Source of the DNA: Flavobacterium nackdongense
Lineage (GTDB): Bacteria > Bacteroidota > Bacteroidia > Flavobacteriales > Flavobacteriaceae
Assembly (NCBI RefSeq): GCF_004355225.1
Contig: NZ_CP037933.1
Span: forward strand, 2,480,001 to 2,544,000
Length of the DNA stretch: 64,000 nucleotides
Reading direction: 5' to 3'
Part shown: one piece after another, positions 33,552-42,847 of the stretch
Layout of the letters: each line of letters starts with the position of its first letter
Position numbering within the stretch: position 1 is the stretch's first letter
Position numbers and translations under genes: made by a program
Notes under the pieces: generated by a model
Told to the model about the DNA's origin: nothing
The model's input: the letters and a program-made list of their open reading frames with translations, nothing else
The model's database searches: none

Positions 33552-35203
33552 AATTCTATGGGTAATTCAATTTCAAAAGTTGTTTTTCCAGGTATTGAAT
33601 GGATTGCAATTGTACCATTGCAAATTTCAACACGTTCTTTGATGTTACTAATTCCTAAACCTAATTTGACGGTGCTGCTATCAAAACCAATTCCGTCATC
33701 AAAATAAAAAAGAGAAATAAAATCATCGAATTCTGAAAGTGTAATTCGGATGTTTTTAGCATTAGCGTGTTTTAAAGAATTATTGATAAGCTCTTGGCTA
33801 ATTCTAAAAAGATTAATGGCTTGATGGTTGGTAATGTTTGAGTTATCTTGTTGTGTTAGATCTTCGAATTCGATACTAACAGTAGTTGATTTTTTAAGGT
33901 TTTCTATAAAATTAGTTAAGGTTGCTCCTATTCCAAAATCATCTATGGAAGCCGGCATTAAAGCATTCGACATCAATCTGATTTCAGAAATAGTGTCATC
34001 CACAATTTTTTTCATTTCCGTTTTCGTCGATTCATTTTCAACTTTATTTTCAATATAGTGCTTCAAAGAGGTTAAATACGGGCCTACTCCATCGTGGAGT
34101 TCTCGTGATAATCGTCGTCTTTCGTTTTCTAAACTATTAACTAACATTCGTTTGGCTAAAATTTGGGTGTTCTCTTCATTATTTCTAAACTCTATCAACT
34201 TATCTCTCATCGCTAAAAGACTTTTGCCTAGCAAATCATTAGGACTTTTTAACTGATAATCGGTATTTAAATTCATTTTACCAATAGCATCGGAGAATTT
34301 TACGGCGCCTTGTAAAGAAACTTTCAAATTCGCCAGCGCATCAAACATTTCCTTTATCTCATTAGAATTTTTTATAAATTCATTCGTTTGATTGTAATCT
34401 CCTTCTGCCATAATTCGGAGACTTTTTTGCATATTTTTTATTGGGCTGCTAATAATTCTTGTAAGAAAAAGTGAGAAAAAAACAGCTAAAAGAAAAATAC
34501 CAAAAGTTAAAATTACCAACCTTTCCCTTAATTTTTTTAAAGGCAAAGTAACTTCATCAACATCAATTTCAGAAAGAATTACCATTTTTAGGTTAGGGAT
34601 TTCTAGAGGGCTTGACACACTGTATACCGCGACACCTCTGTAATCCTCAAAAACACCTCTGCCGTTTTTCCCTTTAAAAGCGTTCGCAACGTTTTCTTTT
34701 TTAACAGAAAGGGTGTAAGGGATTTTATCAGGATAAAAACGAGATTGAGATCGCAATCGAAAATCTTTACCGACGAGGTAGGATTCGCCACTGCTCCCCA
34801 TTCCTGTTCGTTCGAATAGTATTTTTTTTAACTTGTTGTTATCTAAAATTTTGATTTTTGTACCTCCTTTAGTCTTAGATACAAAACCGATTGCTGTTCT
34901 TTTATCAATACAATAAGGTGTAAAATCGTGAATTCCACTGCTGATTTTTATACTAGCAGGAAGAAGAATTATTGAACTATCAACATTTTGGTTGTAGAAT
35001 TCGATCGTCTCAAACCTTTCCCATTCCGATTTTATTAAATGTTCAATCTGTTTTTTTTTGAGTGTTTTAATAGAATTTAATTGCTGCAAAACACGATCAT
35101 CTAAAACCTTTGAAAATTCTTGATAGGAAACAAAAGCCAAAACAACAATTACAAATGCAATTAGACTGTTAATTATAATCAATATCAAGGTTCTGATGCT
35201 CAC
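33548..35203 (-). CDS. Membrane histidine kinase (HisKA_3 type) with extracytoplasmic sensor
   Basis: The 551-aa kinase has two membrane segments (about 7-27 and 230-250) around a 200-residue periplasmic sensor with Cache-like features (GSSGESYLVGKDFRLRSQSRF), a HAMP linker (SSPIKNMQKSLRIMAEGDY), a HisKA_3 dimerisation motif with the phospho-His in SRELHDGVGPYLTSLKHYI and an HATPase (DDGIGFDSS, LGLGISNIKERVEI). It phosphorylates the regulator encoded directly downstream. The ligand cannot be read from the sequence. Confidence 0.92.
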   Translation of the reverse strand: MSIRTLILIIINSLIAFVIVVLAFVSYQEFSKVLDDRVLQQLNSIKTLKKKQIEHLIKSEWERFETIEFYNQNVDSSIILLPASIKISSGIHDFTPYCIDKRTAIGFVSKTKGGTKIKILDNNKLKKILFERTGMGSSGESYLVGKDFRLRSQSRFYPDKIPYTLSVKKENVANAFKGKNGRGVFEDYRGVAVYSVSSPLEIPNLKMVILSEIDVDEVTLPLKKLRERLVILTFGIFLLAVFFSLFLTRIISSPIKNMQKSLRIMAEGDYNQTNEFIKNSNEIKEMFDALANLKVSLQGAVKFSDAIGKMNLNTDYQLKSPNDLLGKSLLAMRDKLIEFRNNEENTQILAKRMLVNSLENERRRLSRELHDGVGPYLTSLKHYIENKVENESTKTEMKKIVDDTISEIRLMSNALMPASIDDFGIGATLTNFIENLKKSTTVSIEFEDLTQQDNSNITNHQAINLFRISQELINNSLKHANAKNIRITLSEFDDFISLFYFDDGIGFDSSTVKLGLGISNIKERVEICNGTIAIHSIPGKTTFEIELPIEL

Positions 35204-35338
35204 TAAGATATATTTTAATAATGAAACATTATTTTGTTTAATGAGCTGGATTCAAATAAAATAGAAACGCCTCATCATTTTAAGTTTTGTAAATATACTT
35301 CAATAAATAAAATTAATCCGTTTTTCGAGTTCAATCAT

Positions 35339-37606
35339 TTAATTCAAACTCGCCTTAAACATTCGCAATTCTTCCCAACTGAATTTATCACCATATTTTT
35401 CTTTCAGAGGCGAAATCGATTCTTCTTTGTAGCCATAAAAAGCCTCGGTCAATTCCTGGATTTTATCCTCGGGCAAAACATCGTTGATACTGATGGTTTT
35501 AGCAATTATCAACTTGGTTAAATGTCCTAAAATGGTTTCCTCGGTAAATTTTCGAATCGCAGCAATTTCCTTAATAGAATTCTTTTCTAACCACAATTCG
35601 TAGGTTTCTTGAATCGTAGATTTTTTGGGTGCTTTCGGCTCTTTTTTCTTTTTGGTGTAGCGTTCCACATCGGCTTCATCTTCAATCAAAGTGACATTTA
35701 CTTCCTTGAACTGCGCTTGAATAGCCTCGGTTTTATGGCGAATATACTTCTTGATGGGTTCCGAAGTTAAACGTTCCTTCGAAATCGTTTCGCCGGCAAC
35801 GACAGTTTCTATCAATAATTTGGCTTTCATTAATCGCAAAACCACTTTGGTTTGCAGTTCTTCTAACACCATTAATTCATCATAAAAAGCTTTGGCTTTC
35901 TTGAGCCGTTTGACTTCTTCGACTTTCCAAAGAATTTCAAAAACCAAATCGTCCATTGGTTTAATGAAATAATTGTAAGCCGCCTGAAAACGTTCCGAAA
36001 CGTGATTCAAATCTACTGTTTCCGTGCTGAAAATTTTATTCAATTGCTGAATGAATTTTTGGGATGGATCCATAAGCCTGTCGATGGCTTCCAATTGTTT
36101 TGCTGCCCAGATTGCCTGTTTCGATTTGGCCGAACTTTCGGAGTTTTCTAAATAACTGAATTTGTGATTGCGCCATTCTTGTGCCAATTCAGTCCAATCG
36201 AAACTGTTGATCAAGTAGTTAAGGATAAAATTTTTGGTTTCAAAATGCAAAGAATTTTTCAATAGTTCATCCGAAGCTTTGTTCAATGAATAATCCATCA
36301 CTTCTTGATCGTTCGAAATACCATTCATTTGCAGCGGCGAAAGCAAAACTAGACCGTTTAAAGAGCGTAAACGCGATAGAGCTACATAAGCTTGTCCGGG
36401 AAGAAAAACTTGCGAAACATCAAGCACAGCTTTGTCAAAGGTTAGTCCTTGGCTTTTATGAACCGTTATTGCCCAAGCGAGTTTGATGGGATAATGAACA
36501 AAAGTGCCTAAAACCTCCTCCTCGATTTCCTTCGTCAATTCATCGACTTTGTAGCGAATGTTTTCCCATTCGTATTTTTCGACTTCGATGGTGGTATTTT
36601 CTTCGGGAAAATGAACCAAAATTTCCTCTTTCGAAAGCGATTCTATCATTCCCATTTTGCCATTAAAATATTTTTTTTCAAAGGACAAATCGTTTTTTAC
36701 AAACATTACCTGTGCTCCTACTTTCAATTTTAATTCTTCGTCAACCGGAAAAATTTTATCTGGAAAATCCCCTACGATCGAAGGTTTGTAAACCACCTGT
36801 TTTCCTTCTAAATCTTCCAAGGCTTGGGCATTTATCGCATCGGCTTTGGCATTGTGAGTCGTCAATGTAATGTAGCCTTTATTGGCTTTCAAATCAAAGT
36901 TTGGATTAACGTATTTGTTCAAGCTTAGGACGTCCTCAGAAGAGATTTTATTGTTTCGCAAATTGTTCAAAATCGAAATAAAAACATCGTCGGTCTGCCT
37001 GAAAATTTTCGACAATTCTATGTATAAAGGTGGATTTTGCTGAATGACGTGCGAATGAAAAAAGAATTTTCCTTTGTAATAATTACGCAAGATACGCCAT
37101 TCCTCATCGCGAATTACGGGCGGCAATTGCAACAAATCACCAATAAATAGTACTTGAACGCCGCCAAATGGCCTGTTTTTTTTCCGGACGGTTTGCATCA
37201 TAAAATCCATCGCATCCAATAAATCGGCACGAAGCATACTCACTTCATCGATAATGAGCAATTCCATATTTCGAATCACCGATTTTTTTAAACCACTCAT
37301 TTTAAAATGCCTACGCAAAGTGGCTTTGGTTTCAAATTTAGTGTTTTCGGAAAAATGAGGTGATGAATTTTCGGGAATAAACCCACCAAAAGGCAACTGA
37401 AACATTGAGTGAATCGTAACGCCACCGGCATTTAAAGCAGCAATTCCTGTTGGCGCCACCACCACCGTATTTTTATGTGTGGTTTGAATAATTTCGCGAA
37501 GCAAGGTGGTCTTACCTGTTCCCGCTTTTCCGGTGAGAAAAACGGAACGGTGCGTTTGATTGATAAACTTTAAAGTGTAAAAGGCGGCTTCGGAAATAGC
37601 TTGCAT
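35339..37606 (-). CDS. PIF1/RecD-like DNA helicase with C-terminal HTH
   Basis: The protein is an SF1 5'-3' helicase of the PIF1-like type: Walker A GKAGTGKTT near residue 25, TIHSMFQLPFGG, Walker B LLIIDEVSML, GDLLQLPPV, and the late motif AITVHKSQGLTFDKAVLDVSQVFLPGQAYVALSRL. The C-terminal 150 residues end in a helix-turn-helix domain (TIQETYELWLEKNSIKEIAAIRKFT). The ATG at 37606 gives 755 aa and is preferred over 37651. The role is probably replication-fork or recombination maintenance. Confidence 0.9.
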   Translation of the reverse strand: MQAISEAAFYTLKFINQTHRSVFLTGKAGTGKTTLLREIIQTTHKNTVVVAPTGIAALNAGGVTIHSMFQLPFGGFIPENSSPHFSENTKFETKATLRRHFKMSGLKKSVIRNMELLIIDEVSMLRADLLDAMDFMMQTVRKKNRPFGGVQVLFIGDLLQLPPVIRDEEWRILRNYYKGKFFFHSHVIQQNPPLYIELSKIFRQTDDVFISILNNLRNNKISSEDVLSLNKYVNPNFDLKANKGYITLTTHNAKADAINAQALEDLEGKQVVYKPSIVGDFPDKIFPVDEELKLKVGAQVMFVKNDLSFEKKYFNGKMGMIESLSKEEILVHFPEENTTIEVEKYEWENIRYKVDELTKEIEEEVLGTFVHYPIKLAWAITVHKSQGLTFDKAVLDVSQVFLPGQAYVALSRLRSLNGLVLLSPLQMNGISNDQEVMDYSLNKASDELLKNSLHFETKNFILNYLINSFDWTELAQEWRNHKFSYLENSESSAKSKQAIWAAKQLEAIDRLMDPSQKFIQQLNKIFSTETVDLNHVSERFQAAYNYFIKPMDDLVFEILWKVEEVKRLKKAKAFYDELMVLEELQTKVVLRLMKAKLLIETVVAGETISKERLTSEPIKKYIRHKTEAIQAQFKEVNVTLIEDEADVERYTKKKKEPKAPKKSTIQETYELWLEKNSIKEIAAIRKFTEETILGHLTKLIIAKTISINDVLPEDKIQELTEAFYGYKEESISPLKEKYGDKFSWEELRMFKASLN

Positions 37607-37873
37607 AAGGCGTATATTAAAAAATAACAAATATAAAATATTGTTTGTCAATCCTGTGAATACGAAAGGATAAAACTGGATAATCTATTCGATAAAAAAT
37701 ATTGACAGAGGTCGTAACTAACAAACCAAAAAAATTTCTGCTAATTTTCAGAGCGATCTTTATAGTAGGCAAATATCAAACATCCTATAAATATATGTTA
37801 AACTACATTTACCAAAGAATTATTATCCTACTTTTGTTTAATAAAATTTAAAAACAATTAAACAAATTAAATT

Positions 37874-38392
37874 ATGAAATCTATTAAAGTATTAGGTGTT
37901 GTATTTTTTACAACTTTAAGCGCAATTACCGCAATTGCTCAAAATTCCAAAACAGTAGTTGAAAACGCAATTGCATCTAAGGATCATACCACATTGGTAG
38001 CAGCCGTAAAAGCGGCAGGATTAGTAGAAACTCTTTCTGGTAAAGGTCCATTTACAGTTTTTGCGCCAACAAACGCAGCTTTTGCAAAACTTCCTAAGGG
38101 AACTGTCGAATCCTTGTTAAAGCCTGAAAACAAAGCAAAATTACAAGCTATTTTGACTTACCACGTAGTTGCAGGTAATTTAGACAGCAAAGCTGTTGTA
38201 GCAGCTATCAAAGCTGGAAAAGGTTCTGCAACTTTAACCACAGTTCAAGGAGGGAAACTGGTTGGATCAATTGATGGCAAGAACGTTATTCTAACTGATG
38301 AAAAAGGGAACAAATCGACAATTACAGCGGTAGACATTGTATCGTCAAATGGAGTAATTCACGTTATTGATTCTGTTGTATTGCCAAAGTAG
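37874..38392 (+). CDS. Secreted fasciclin-domain protein
   Basis: The 172-aa protein has a signal peptide (about 1-22, ending AIAQ) and one complete fasciclin (FAS1) domain: [19 protein letters not shown], then [25 protein letters not shown] and [12 protein letters not shown]. Such proteins are thought to serve in adhesion or surface interaction. The gene stands alone between a helicase gene and a terminator. Confidence 0.92.
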   Translation: MKSIKVLGVVFFTTLSAITAIAQNSKTVVENAIASKDHTTLVAAVKAAGLVETLSGKGPFTVFAPTNAAFAKLPKGTVESLLKPENKAKLQAILTYHVVAGNLDSKAVVAAIKAGKGSATLTTVQGGKLVGSIDGKNVILTDEKGNKSTITAVDIVSSNGVIHVIDSVVLPK

Positions 38393-38425
38393 TAAATGAC
38401 AATCTGCTAATTCATAAAGGTTAAA

Positions 38426-38458
38426 AAAAAACGTTTTCAAAATTTGAAAACGTTTTTT
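38426..38458. terminator. Bidirectional terminator
   Basis: ACGTTTTCA (38431-38439) pairs with TGAAAACGT (38445-38453), extended by A and T runs outside. It separates the convergent fasciclin and OmpH-like genes. Confidence 0.85.
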
Positions 38459-38474
38459 GTTTTTAGCTAAAATA

Positions 38475-39038
38475 TTACTTTTTAACTTCCTCTTTTTTGT
38501 TGGAAGAATTGTATTTATCATTCAACAATTTGATAATATCTTTTGTGATATCTAATTTGTCTTCCGCATACAAAATACTAGCGTTAGAATCTCCTGTTCC
38601 ATATATGTAAGTATAGCCTTTTTCTTTACCGTAAGCTTTGATGGCTTTTTTCACATTCGAAACTAAACTGTCCATTTCTGTCCCACCTTCTTGTTGCAAT
38701 TGTTGTGCTAAAGCTTGTTGGGCTTGGGCTAGTTGTTGTTCTCTTCTTTGTAATTCTGCTCCTTTTTTCTGAGCCCATTCTTGACCGTTGGCTTGGGCTT
38801 GTGCTTGAAAATTTTGAGCTTCTTGTTTGAATCTGTTGATTTCTGCTTGAAGTTGTCTTCCTTTTTCCTCTCCTTTGGCTTTGTATTTCGCGTCAAGGTC
38901 TTTTGTTGCTGTGTATTCCTTCATTAAAACCGAAGTGTCTACATAAGCTGTTTTTACTTCTTTAACTTCTGCCGCTGGTTTATTATTGCAAGAAACTATC
39001 GAAATAGCAAGGGCAATAATTAATACTGATTTTTTCAT
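38475..39038 (-). CDS. OmpH/Skp-family periplasmic chaperone, lipoprotein form
   Basis: At 187 aa it has a lipoprotein signal (LIIALAISIVSCNNK, Cys17), the OmpH start AYVDTSVLMKEY, a long Gln/Ala-rich coiled coil (about 60-120) and the closing strand-helix YTYIYGTGDSNASILYAED. Skp-like proteins hold unfolded outer-membrane proteins in the periplasm. The lipid anchor is a variation on the usual soluble form. Confidence 0.88.
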   Translation of the reverse strand: MKKSVLIIALAISIVSCNNKPAAEVKEVKTAYVDTSVLMKEYTATKDLDAKYKAKGEEKGRQLQAEINRFKQEAQNFQAQAQANGQEWAQKKGAELQRREQQLAQAQQALAQQLQQEGGTEMDSLVSNVKKAIKAYGKEKGYTYIYGTGDSNASILYAEDKLDITKDIIKLLNDKYNSSNKKEEVKK

Positions 39039-39283
39039 TTGATAAATTTTCTGAATTTTAGATTTGATAACAAAAATAGAAAAAAATACACAGCATTAGC
39101 AAAAAGATAGAAAAATGCTGAAACTATTTAAGCATAAGATTTTGTTATTGTAATTTCATATTTAATAATTTGAACCTATAAGAATTGACTTTAATAGCTT
39201 TGAAATAATCGCATTTCTCTAAAAACACAATAAATATTGCTTTCAGCTATAAAAACACCTCTTAAAAGTCCTTAAAATGATTT

Positions 39284-40132
39284 TTAGTTGTTTTTTAGGA
39301 TGTAAATGTGTGAAGAATACTCGAAATCCTTCTTTGCTTTTAAATTCGACTGTAATCCAATGAAAAAAGCTTTAATAAAATTCATTTTTCCAGATTTGTA
39401 CTTTTCGGAAAGTAAGCTCACATAAAAAGAATCAAATTTCATTGGCAAGACTTTTTCCAGTTTCATTTCTTCTTTTTTGAAAAGTAATTGTATTGCTGTT
39501 TTAGAAAAATGCCAAAAATGAATCGGCACGTCAAAAGCTGCCCAAAATTTTCCGTAATGTTTCGCGTCGAAAGATTTGAAATTAGGGACGGCAATAATTA
39601 AGCTTCCTGTGGGTTTCAACAATCGTTTCAATTCTTTGATTTGTTTATCTAAATCTGGAACGTGTTCTAAAACGTGCCACATCGAAATCACGTCAAAAGA
39701 ATGATTTTCTAATTCGCTAGTTTCTTCAACGAAGGACACTCCTTTGTTTATCGCAATAGATTTTGCTCTTTCACTTGGCTCCACACCTACAGTTTGCCAA
39801 CCATCATTTTTGGCTACTGATAAAAAATCTCCTGTTCCAGCTCCAATGTCTAAAATCATTCCTTTTTGTGGCTGAAGTGAATTGATTAAATTGAGTTTGT
39901 TTTTTAAAGCAATACTTTTTATAAAATGGTATAATTTTTCAAACAAAGAACGCTTGTTGTCGGTATGGGAAATATAATCTTCACTTTCGTAATATTTACC
40001 CAAATTTTCCAAACTCGGTTGCGGATGCGTAATTAGCATATCCAAAGTTTCGTCATAATACAAATCGAACGTTTCTTGCGAAACGGAATAATCTTTTACA
40101 GTAAGGAAATGTTTTTTGTTTGAAATGTCCAT
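39284..40132 (-). CDS. SAM-dependent class I methyltransferase
   Basis: The 282-aa protein has a class I methyltransferase core: motif I LDIGAGTGDFLSVA near residue 94, VGVEPSERA, and FDVISMWHVLEHVPD near 150. The N-terminal part (SQETFDLYYDETLDMLITHPQP) is found in methyltransferases often linked to cell-envelope or glycan genes. The substrate is unknown. It lies downstream of mnmG and one parS-like site. Confidence 0.82.
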   Translation of the reverse strand: MDISNKKHFLTVKDYSVSQETFDLYYDETLDMLITHPQPSLENLGKYYESEDYISHTDNKRSLFEKLYHFIKSIALKNKLNLINSLQPQKGMILDIGAGTGDFLSVAKNDGWQTVGVEPSERAKSIAINKGVSFVEETSELENHSFDVISMWHVLEHVPDLDKQIKELKRLLKPTGSLIIAVPNFKSFDAKHYGKFWAAFDVPIHFWHFSKTAIQLLFKKEEMKLEKVLPMKFDSFYVSLLSEKYKSGKMNFIKAFFIGLQSNLKAKKDFEYSSHIYILKNN

Positions 40133-40186
40133 TTATTTATTCTATTCTTTTTTTAAATTCTCAATAATACCAAGCCTTCGCAAAGT

Positions 40187-40202
40187 AGTTTCACGTGGAA
40201 CA
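40187..40202. promoter_or_regulatory. parS-like site 1
   Basis: AGTTTCACGTGGAACA, the inverse of TGTTCCACGTGAAACT, matches the parS consensus TGTTNCACGTGAAACA at 15 of 16 positions. It lies between the methyltransferase gene and mnmG. Confidence 0.75.
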
Positions 40203-40220
40203 ATTTGATTTAAGATTGTA

Positions 40221-40245
40221 GATTAACGATTTTTGATTTCAGATT
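40221..40245 (+). repeat. GATTAACG repeat, copy 1
   Basis: Starts GATTAACGATTTTTGATT and continues TCAGATT. Four more copies are at 42171, 42265, 42388 (inverted) and 54906, all between genes. Confidence 0.7.
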
Positions 40246-40282
40246 AATATGCAATCTGAAATCTATACTCTGAAATCTGAAA

Positions 40283-42154
40283 TTATCTACCCATATAAAT
40301 CAACAAGACGGAAACATCGCTTGGCGACACTCCACTTATTCTTGAAGCTTGTGAAATTGTCACGGGACGAATCTTGCTCAATTTCTGCTTTGCTTCTATT
40401 GACATTGATTTGATTTTGTTGTAATCGAAATTTTCAGGGATTTTTACGTCTTCTAAACGAGTCAGTTTATTGGCGTTGTTTCTTTCCTTCTCGATATAAC
40501 CTGAATATTTCACTTGAATTTCGGCTTGTTCCAAAATTTCTTGATCCAAATTATTTTCAGTGACATAATTAGCTACCTTCTCGAACTTCATAATATCTTC
40601 CAAATCGATTTGTGGACGCGAAAACACTTTAAACATCTTGTCTCCTTGGGTAATTAACGCAGTGTCTTTTGACTCCAAAATTGGATTAGCTTCAGCTACA
40701 GTTACACTAGTTTCTTTGAAAAAAGCCACCATTTTTTCGGATTCATTCAATTTGTGCTCCATTCGACGCAAACGTTTCTCGGAAGCCAAACCAATTTCAT
40801 ACGACATTGGCGTTAATCTGAAATCAGCATTGTCCTGACGCAATAAAGTTCGGAATTCTGCACGGGAAGTAAACATTCTGTATGGTTCTTCTGTTCCTTT
40901 AGTAATTAAATCATCTATTAAGACGCCAATATAAGCTTCGTCTCTTTTTAAAGTAAAAGGTTCTCTTTCCTGAACTTTTAATGCCGCATTAATTCCCGCC
41001 ATCAATCCTTGAGAAGCCGCTTCTTCATATCCAGTGGTTCCATTTATTTGTCCAGCGAAATATAATCCGTCGACCAACTTAGTTTCCAAGGTATGTTTTA
41101 ATTGTGTTGGTGGAAAATAATCATATTCTATTGCATATCCAGGACGGAAAAATTTCACTTTTTCAAAACCAACAACAGAACTCAAAGCTTTAAACTGAAT
41201 ATCCTCCGGCAGGGATGTGGAAAACCCATTCACATAAACTTCACAAGTATTCCACCCTTCAGGTTCTACAAATAATTGGTGCCTTTCTTTATCGGCAAAA
41301 CGATTTATCTTGTCTTCGATAGATGGGCAATATCTTGGTCCAAGTGATTGAATTCTTCCGTTGAACATTGGCGAACGATCAAAACCTTCTCTCAAAATAT
41401 TGTGAACTTCGAGTGAAGTATAAGTCATATGACACGATTTCTGATGAACCAAAGGCGAAGTACTATCTGAATACGAAAACTTATCAGGCTTAGCATCTCC
41501 CTTTTCTTCATTCATTTTAGAATAATCCAAGGAACGTCCGTCTACACGCGGTGGCGTTCCTGTTTTCATTCTTCCCGATTGAAATCCCGCTTTCACTAAA
41601 TCTTCGGTAATTCCATAAGCAGCGCTCTCGCCTGCTCTTCCTCCGCCGAATTGTTTTTCTCCGATATGAATCAAACCATTCAGGAACGTTCCATTAGTCA
41701 AAACAACAGATTTGGACTTGATTTCGATTCCAAGCGAAGTTCGAATACCGTTAACTTTACCATTTTCGATAATTAAACCGCTTACCATTTCTTGGTAAAA
41801 ATCAAGACTTGGTGTTCCTTCGAGCATCAATCTCCATTCTTCAGAAAAGCGCATTCGATCACTTTGAACCCTTGGCGACCACATTGCAGGTCCTTTGGAT
41901 TTGTTCAACATCTTGAATTGAATCGCAGTCTTATCCGAAACAATTCCTGAATACCCCCCAAGCGCATCGATCTCCCGAACAATTTGTCCTTTGGCAATTC
42001 CCCCCATTGCAGGATTGCAGGACATTTGTGCAATGTTTTGCAAACTCATCGTCACCAGCAAAGTTTTCGAACCCAAATTAGCCGCTGCAGCTGCAGCTTC
42101 ACAACCTGCGTGACCTGCACCAACCACAATTACATCATATTCTTCTAGAAACAT
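40283..42154 (-). CDS. mnmG: tRNA uridine-5-carboxymethylaminomethyl modification enzyme MnmG
   Basis: MnmG (GidA) acts with MnmE to modify U34 of several tRNAs using FAD and NADH. The 623-aa protein has the FAD-binding GAGHAG at 12-17, the CNPAMGGIAKG segment near 46, NGTFLNGLIHIGEKQFGGGRAGE, and the C-terminal helical domain ending LIYMGR. In many bacteria this gene lies near the replication origin, and here it is flanked by parS-like sites on both sides. Confidence 0.97.
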   Translation of the reverse strand: MFLEEYDVIVVGAGHAGCEAAAAAANLGSKTLLVTMSLQNIAQMSCNPAMGGIAKGQIVREIDALGGYSGIVSDKTAIQFKMLNKSKGPAMWSPRVQSDRMRFSEEWRLMLEGTPSLDFYQEMVSGLIIENGKVNGIRTSLGIEIKSKSVVLTNGTFLNGLIHIGEKQFGGGRAGESAAYGITEDLVKAGFQSGRMKTGTPPRVDGRSLDYSKMNEEKGDAKPDKFSYSDSTSPLVHQKSCHMTYTSLEVHNILREGFDRSPMFNGRIQSLGPRYCPSIEDKINRFADKERHQLFVEPEGWNTCEVYVNGFSTSLPEDIQFKALSSVVGFEKVKFFRPGYAIEYDYFPPTQLKHTLETKLVDGLYFAGQINGTTGYEEAASQGLMAGINAALKVQEREPFTLKRDEAYIGVLIDDLITKGTEEPYRMFTSRAEFRTLLRQDNADFRLTPMSYEIGLASEKRLRRMEHKLNESEKMVAFFKETSVTVAEANPILESKDTALITQGDKMFKVFSRPQIDLEDIMKFEKVANYVTENNLDQEILEQAEIQVKYSGYIEKERNNANKLTRLEDVKIPENFDYNKIKSMSIEAKQKLSKIRPVTISQASRISGVSPSDVSVLLIYMGR

Positions 42155-42170
42155 TTGATTTCTGATTGTT

Positions 42171-42195
42171 GATTAACGATTTTTGAATTTAGATT
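42171..42195 (+). repeat. GATTAACG repeat, copy 2
   Basis: GATTAACGATTTTTGAATTT then AGATT, one base different from the other copies. It lies just upstream of mnmG. Confidence 0.65.
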
Positions 42196-42231
42196 TACTT
42201 TCTAAAAAACTAAATCTTTGATTTATATATT

Positions 42232-42247
42232 TGTTCCACGTGAAACA
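42232..42247. promoter_or_regulatory. parS-like site 2
   Basis: TGTTCCACGTGAAACA, a perfect match to the parS consensus TGTTNCACGTGAAACA, in the gap between mnmG and ybeY. Confidence 0.85.
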
Positions 42248-42264
42248 GTTGGCTTATGATTTCA

Positions 42265-42289
42265 GATTAACGATTTTTGATTTCAGATA
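42265..42289 (+). repeat. GATTAACG repeat, copy 3
   Basis: GATTAACGATTTTTGATT then TCAGATA, between parS-like sites 2 and 3. Confidence 0.65.
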
Positions 42290-42313
42290 TCTTAAAAAAC
42301 TTGATTCTAATTT

Positions 42314-42329
42314 TGTTCCACGTGAAACA
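42314..42329. promoter_or_regulatory. parS-like site 3
   Basis: TGTTCCACGTGAAACA, identical to site 2, 82 bases away in the same intergenic gap. Confidence 0.85.
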
Positions 42330-42387
42330 ATTTACAAATATTATCCATAAGGAAAAAGATATGTAAAGTATTTATTTAATCACACAA

Positions 42388-42412
42388 AATCTGAAATCAA
42401 AAATCGTTAATC
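42388..42412 (-). repeat. GATTAACG repeat, copy 4, inverted
   Basis: The reverse complement of the repeat (AATCTGAAATC then AAAAATCGTTAATC), between parS-like sites 3 and 4. Confidence 0.65.
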
Positions 42413-42427
42413 GAAGATCAAAAATCT

Positions 42428-42847
42428 TTATTGTTCCACGTGAAACATTGCTAATTTTTCATCCTCTTTACTTCTCATTAAAACCACATCACTTTCTGAT
42501 TTGTCTTTATAACCACAGTAATGCAACACGCCGTGAACCATCACCCTCCTTAATTCATCCTCAAAAGAAACATTAAAATCAACCGCATTATCTTTTACTC
42601 TCTCAATGGAAATAAACATATCGCCACTGATTTCATTGCCAATAGTGTAATCAAAACTAATAATATCAGTATAATAATCGTGTTGTAAGTGCTCTTTATT
42701 TATCTGTAGCAGATACTCGTCATCACAAAAGATATAATTAATTTCTCCTAATTTTTTATCTTCAGATACTATTACGTCAGAAATCCAGTTGCTTATTGCC
42801 GCTTCATTGTCTAGCGCAAATTCGGTTTCGTAATTAAACTCTATCAT
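42428..42847 (-). CDS. ybeY: Endoribonuclease YbeY
   Basis: YbeY is a metal-dependent endoribonuclease that matures 16S rRNA. The 139-aa protein has H105-G-V-L-H109 with YCGYKDKS after it; the usual third metal ligand of H-x3-H-x5-H is replaced by Asp115, a form I associate with Bacteroidetes. The final codons, MFHVEQ and stop, are encoded by parS-like site 4. The start overlaps the stop of the DUF4175 gene by 4 bases, so the two genes are coupled. Confidence 0.92.
   Translation of the reverse strand: MIEFNYETEFALDNEAAISNWISDVIVSEDKKLGEINYIFCDDEYLLQINKEHLQHDYYTDIISFDYTIGNEISGDMFISIERVKDNAVDFNVSFEDELRRVMVHGVLHYCGYKDKSESDVVLMRSKEDEKLAMFHVEQ
42432..42447. promoter_or_regulatory. parS-like site 4, within the ybeY coding end
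   Basis: TGTTCCACGTGAAACA, identical to sites 2 and 3. On the minus strand it encodes FHVEQ-type codons at the very end of ybeY, so one sequence serves as both protein code and partition site. Confidence 0.85.
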
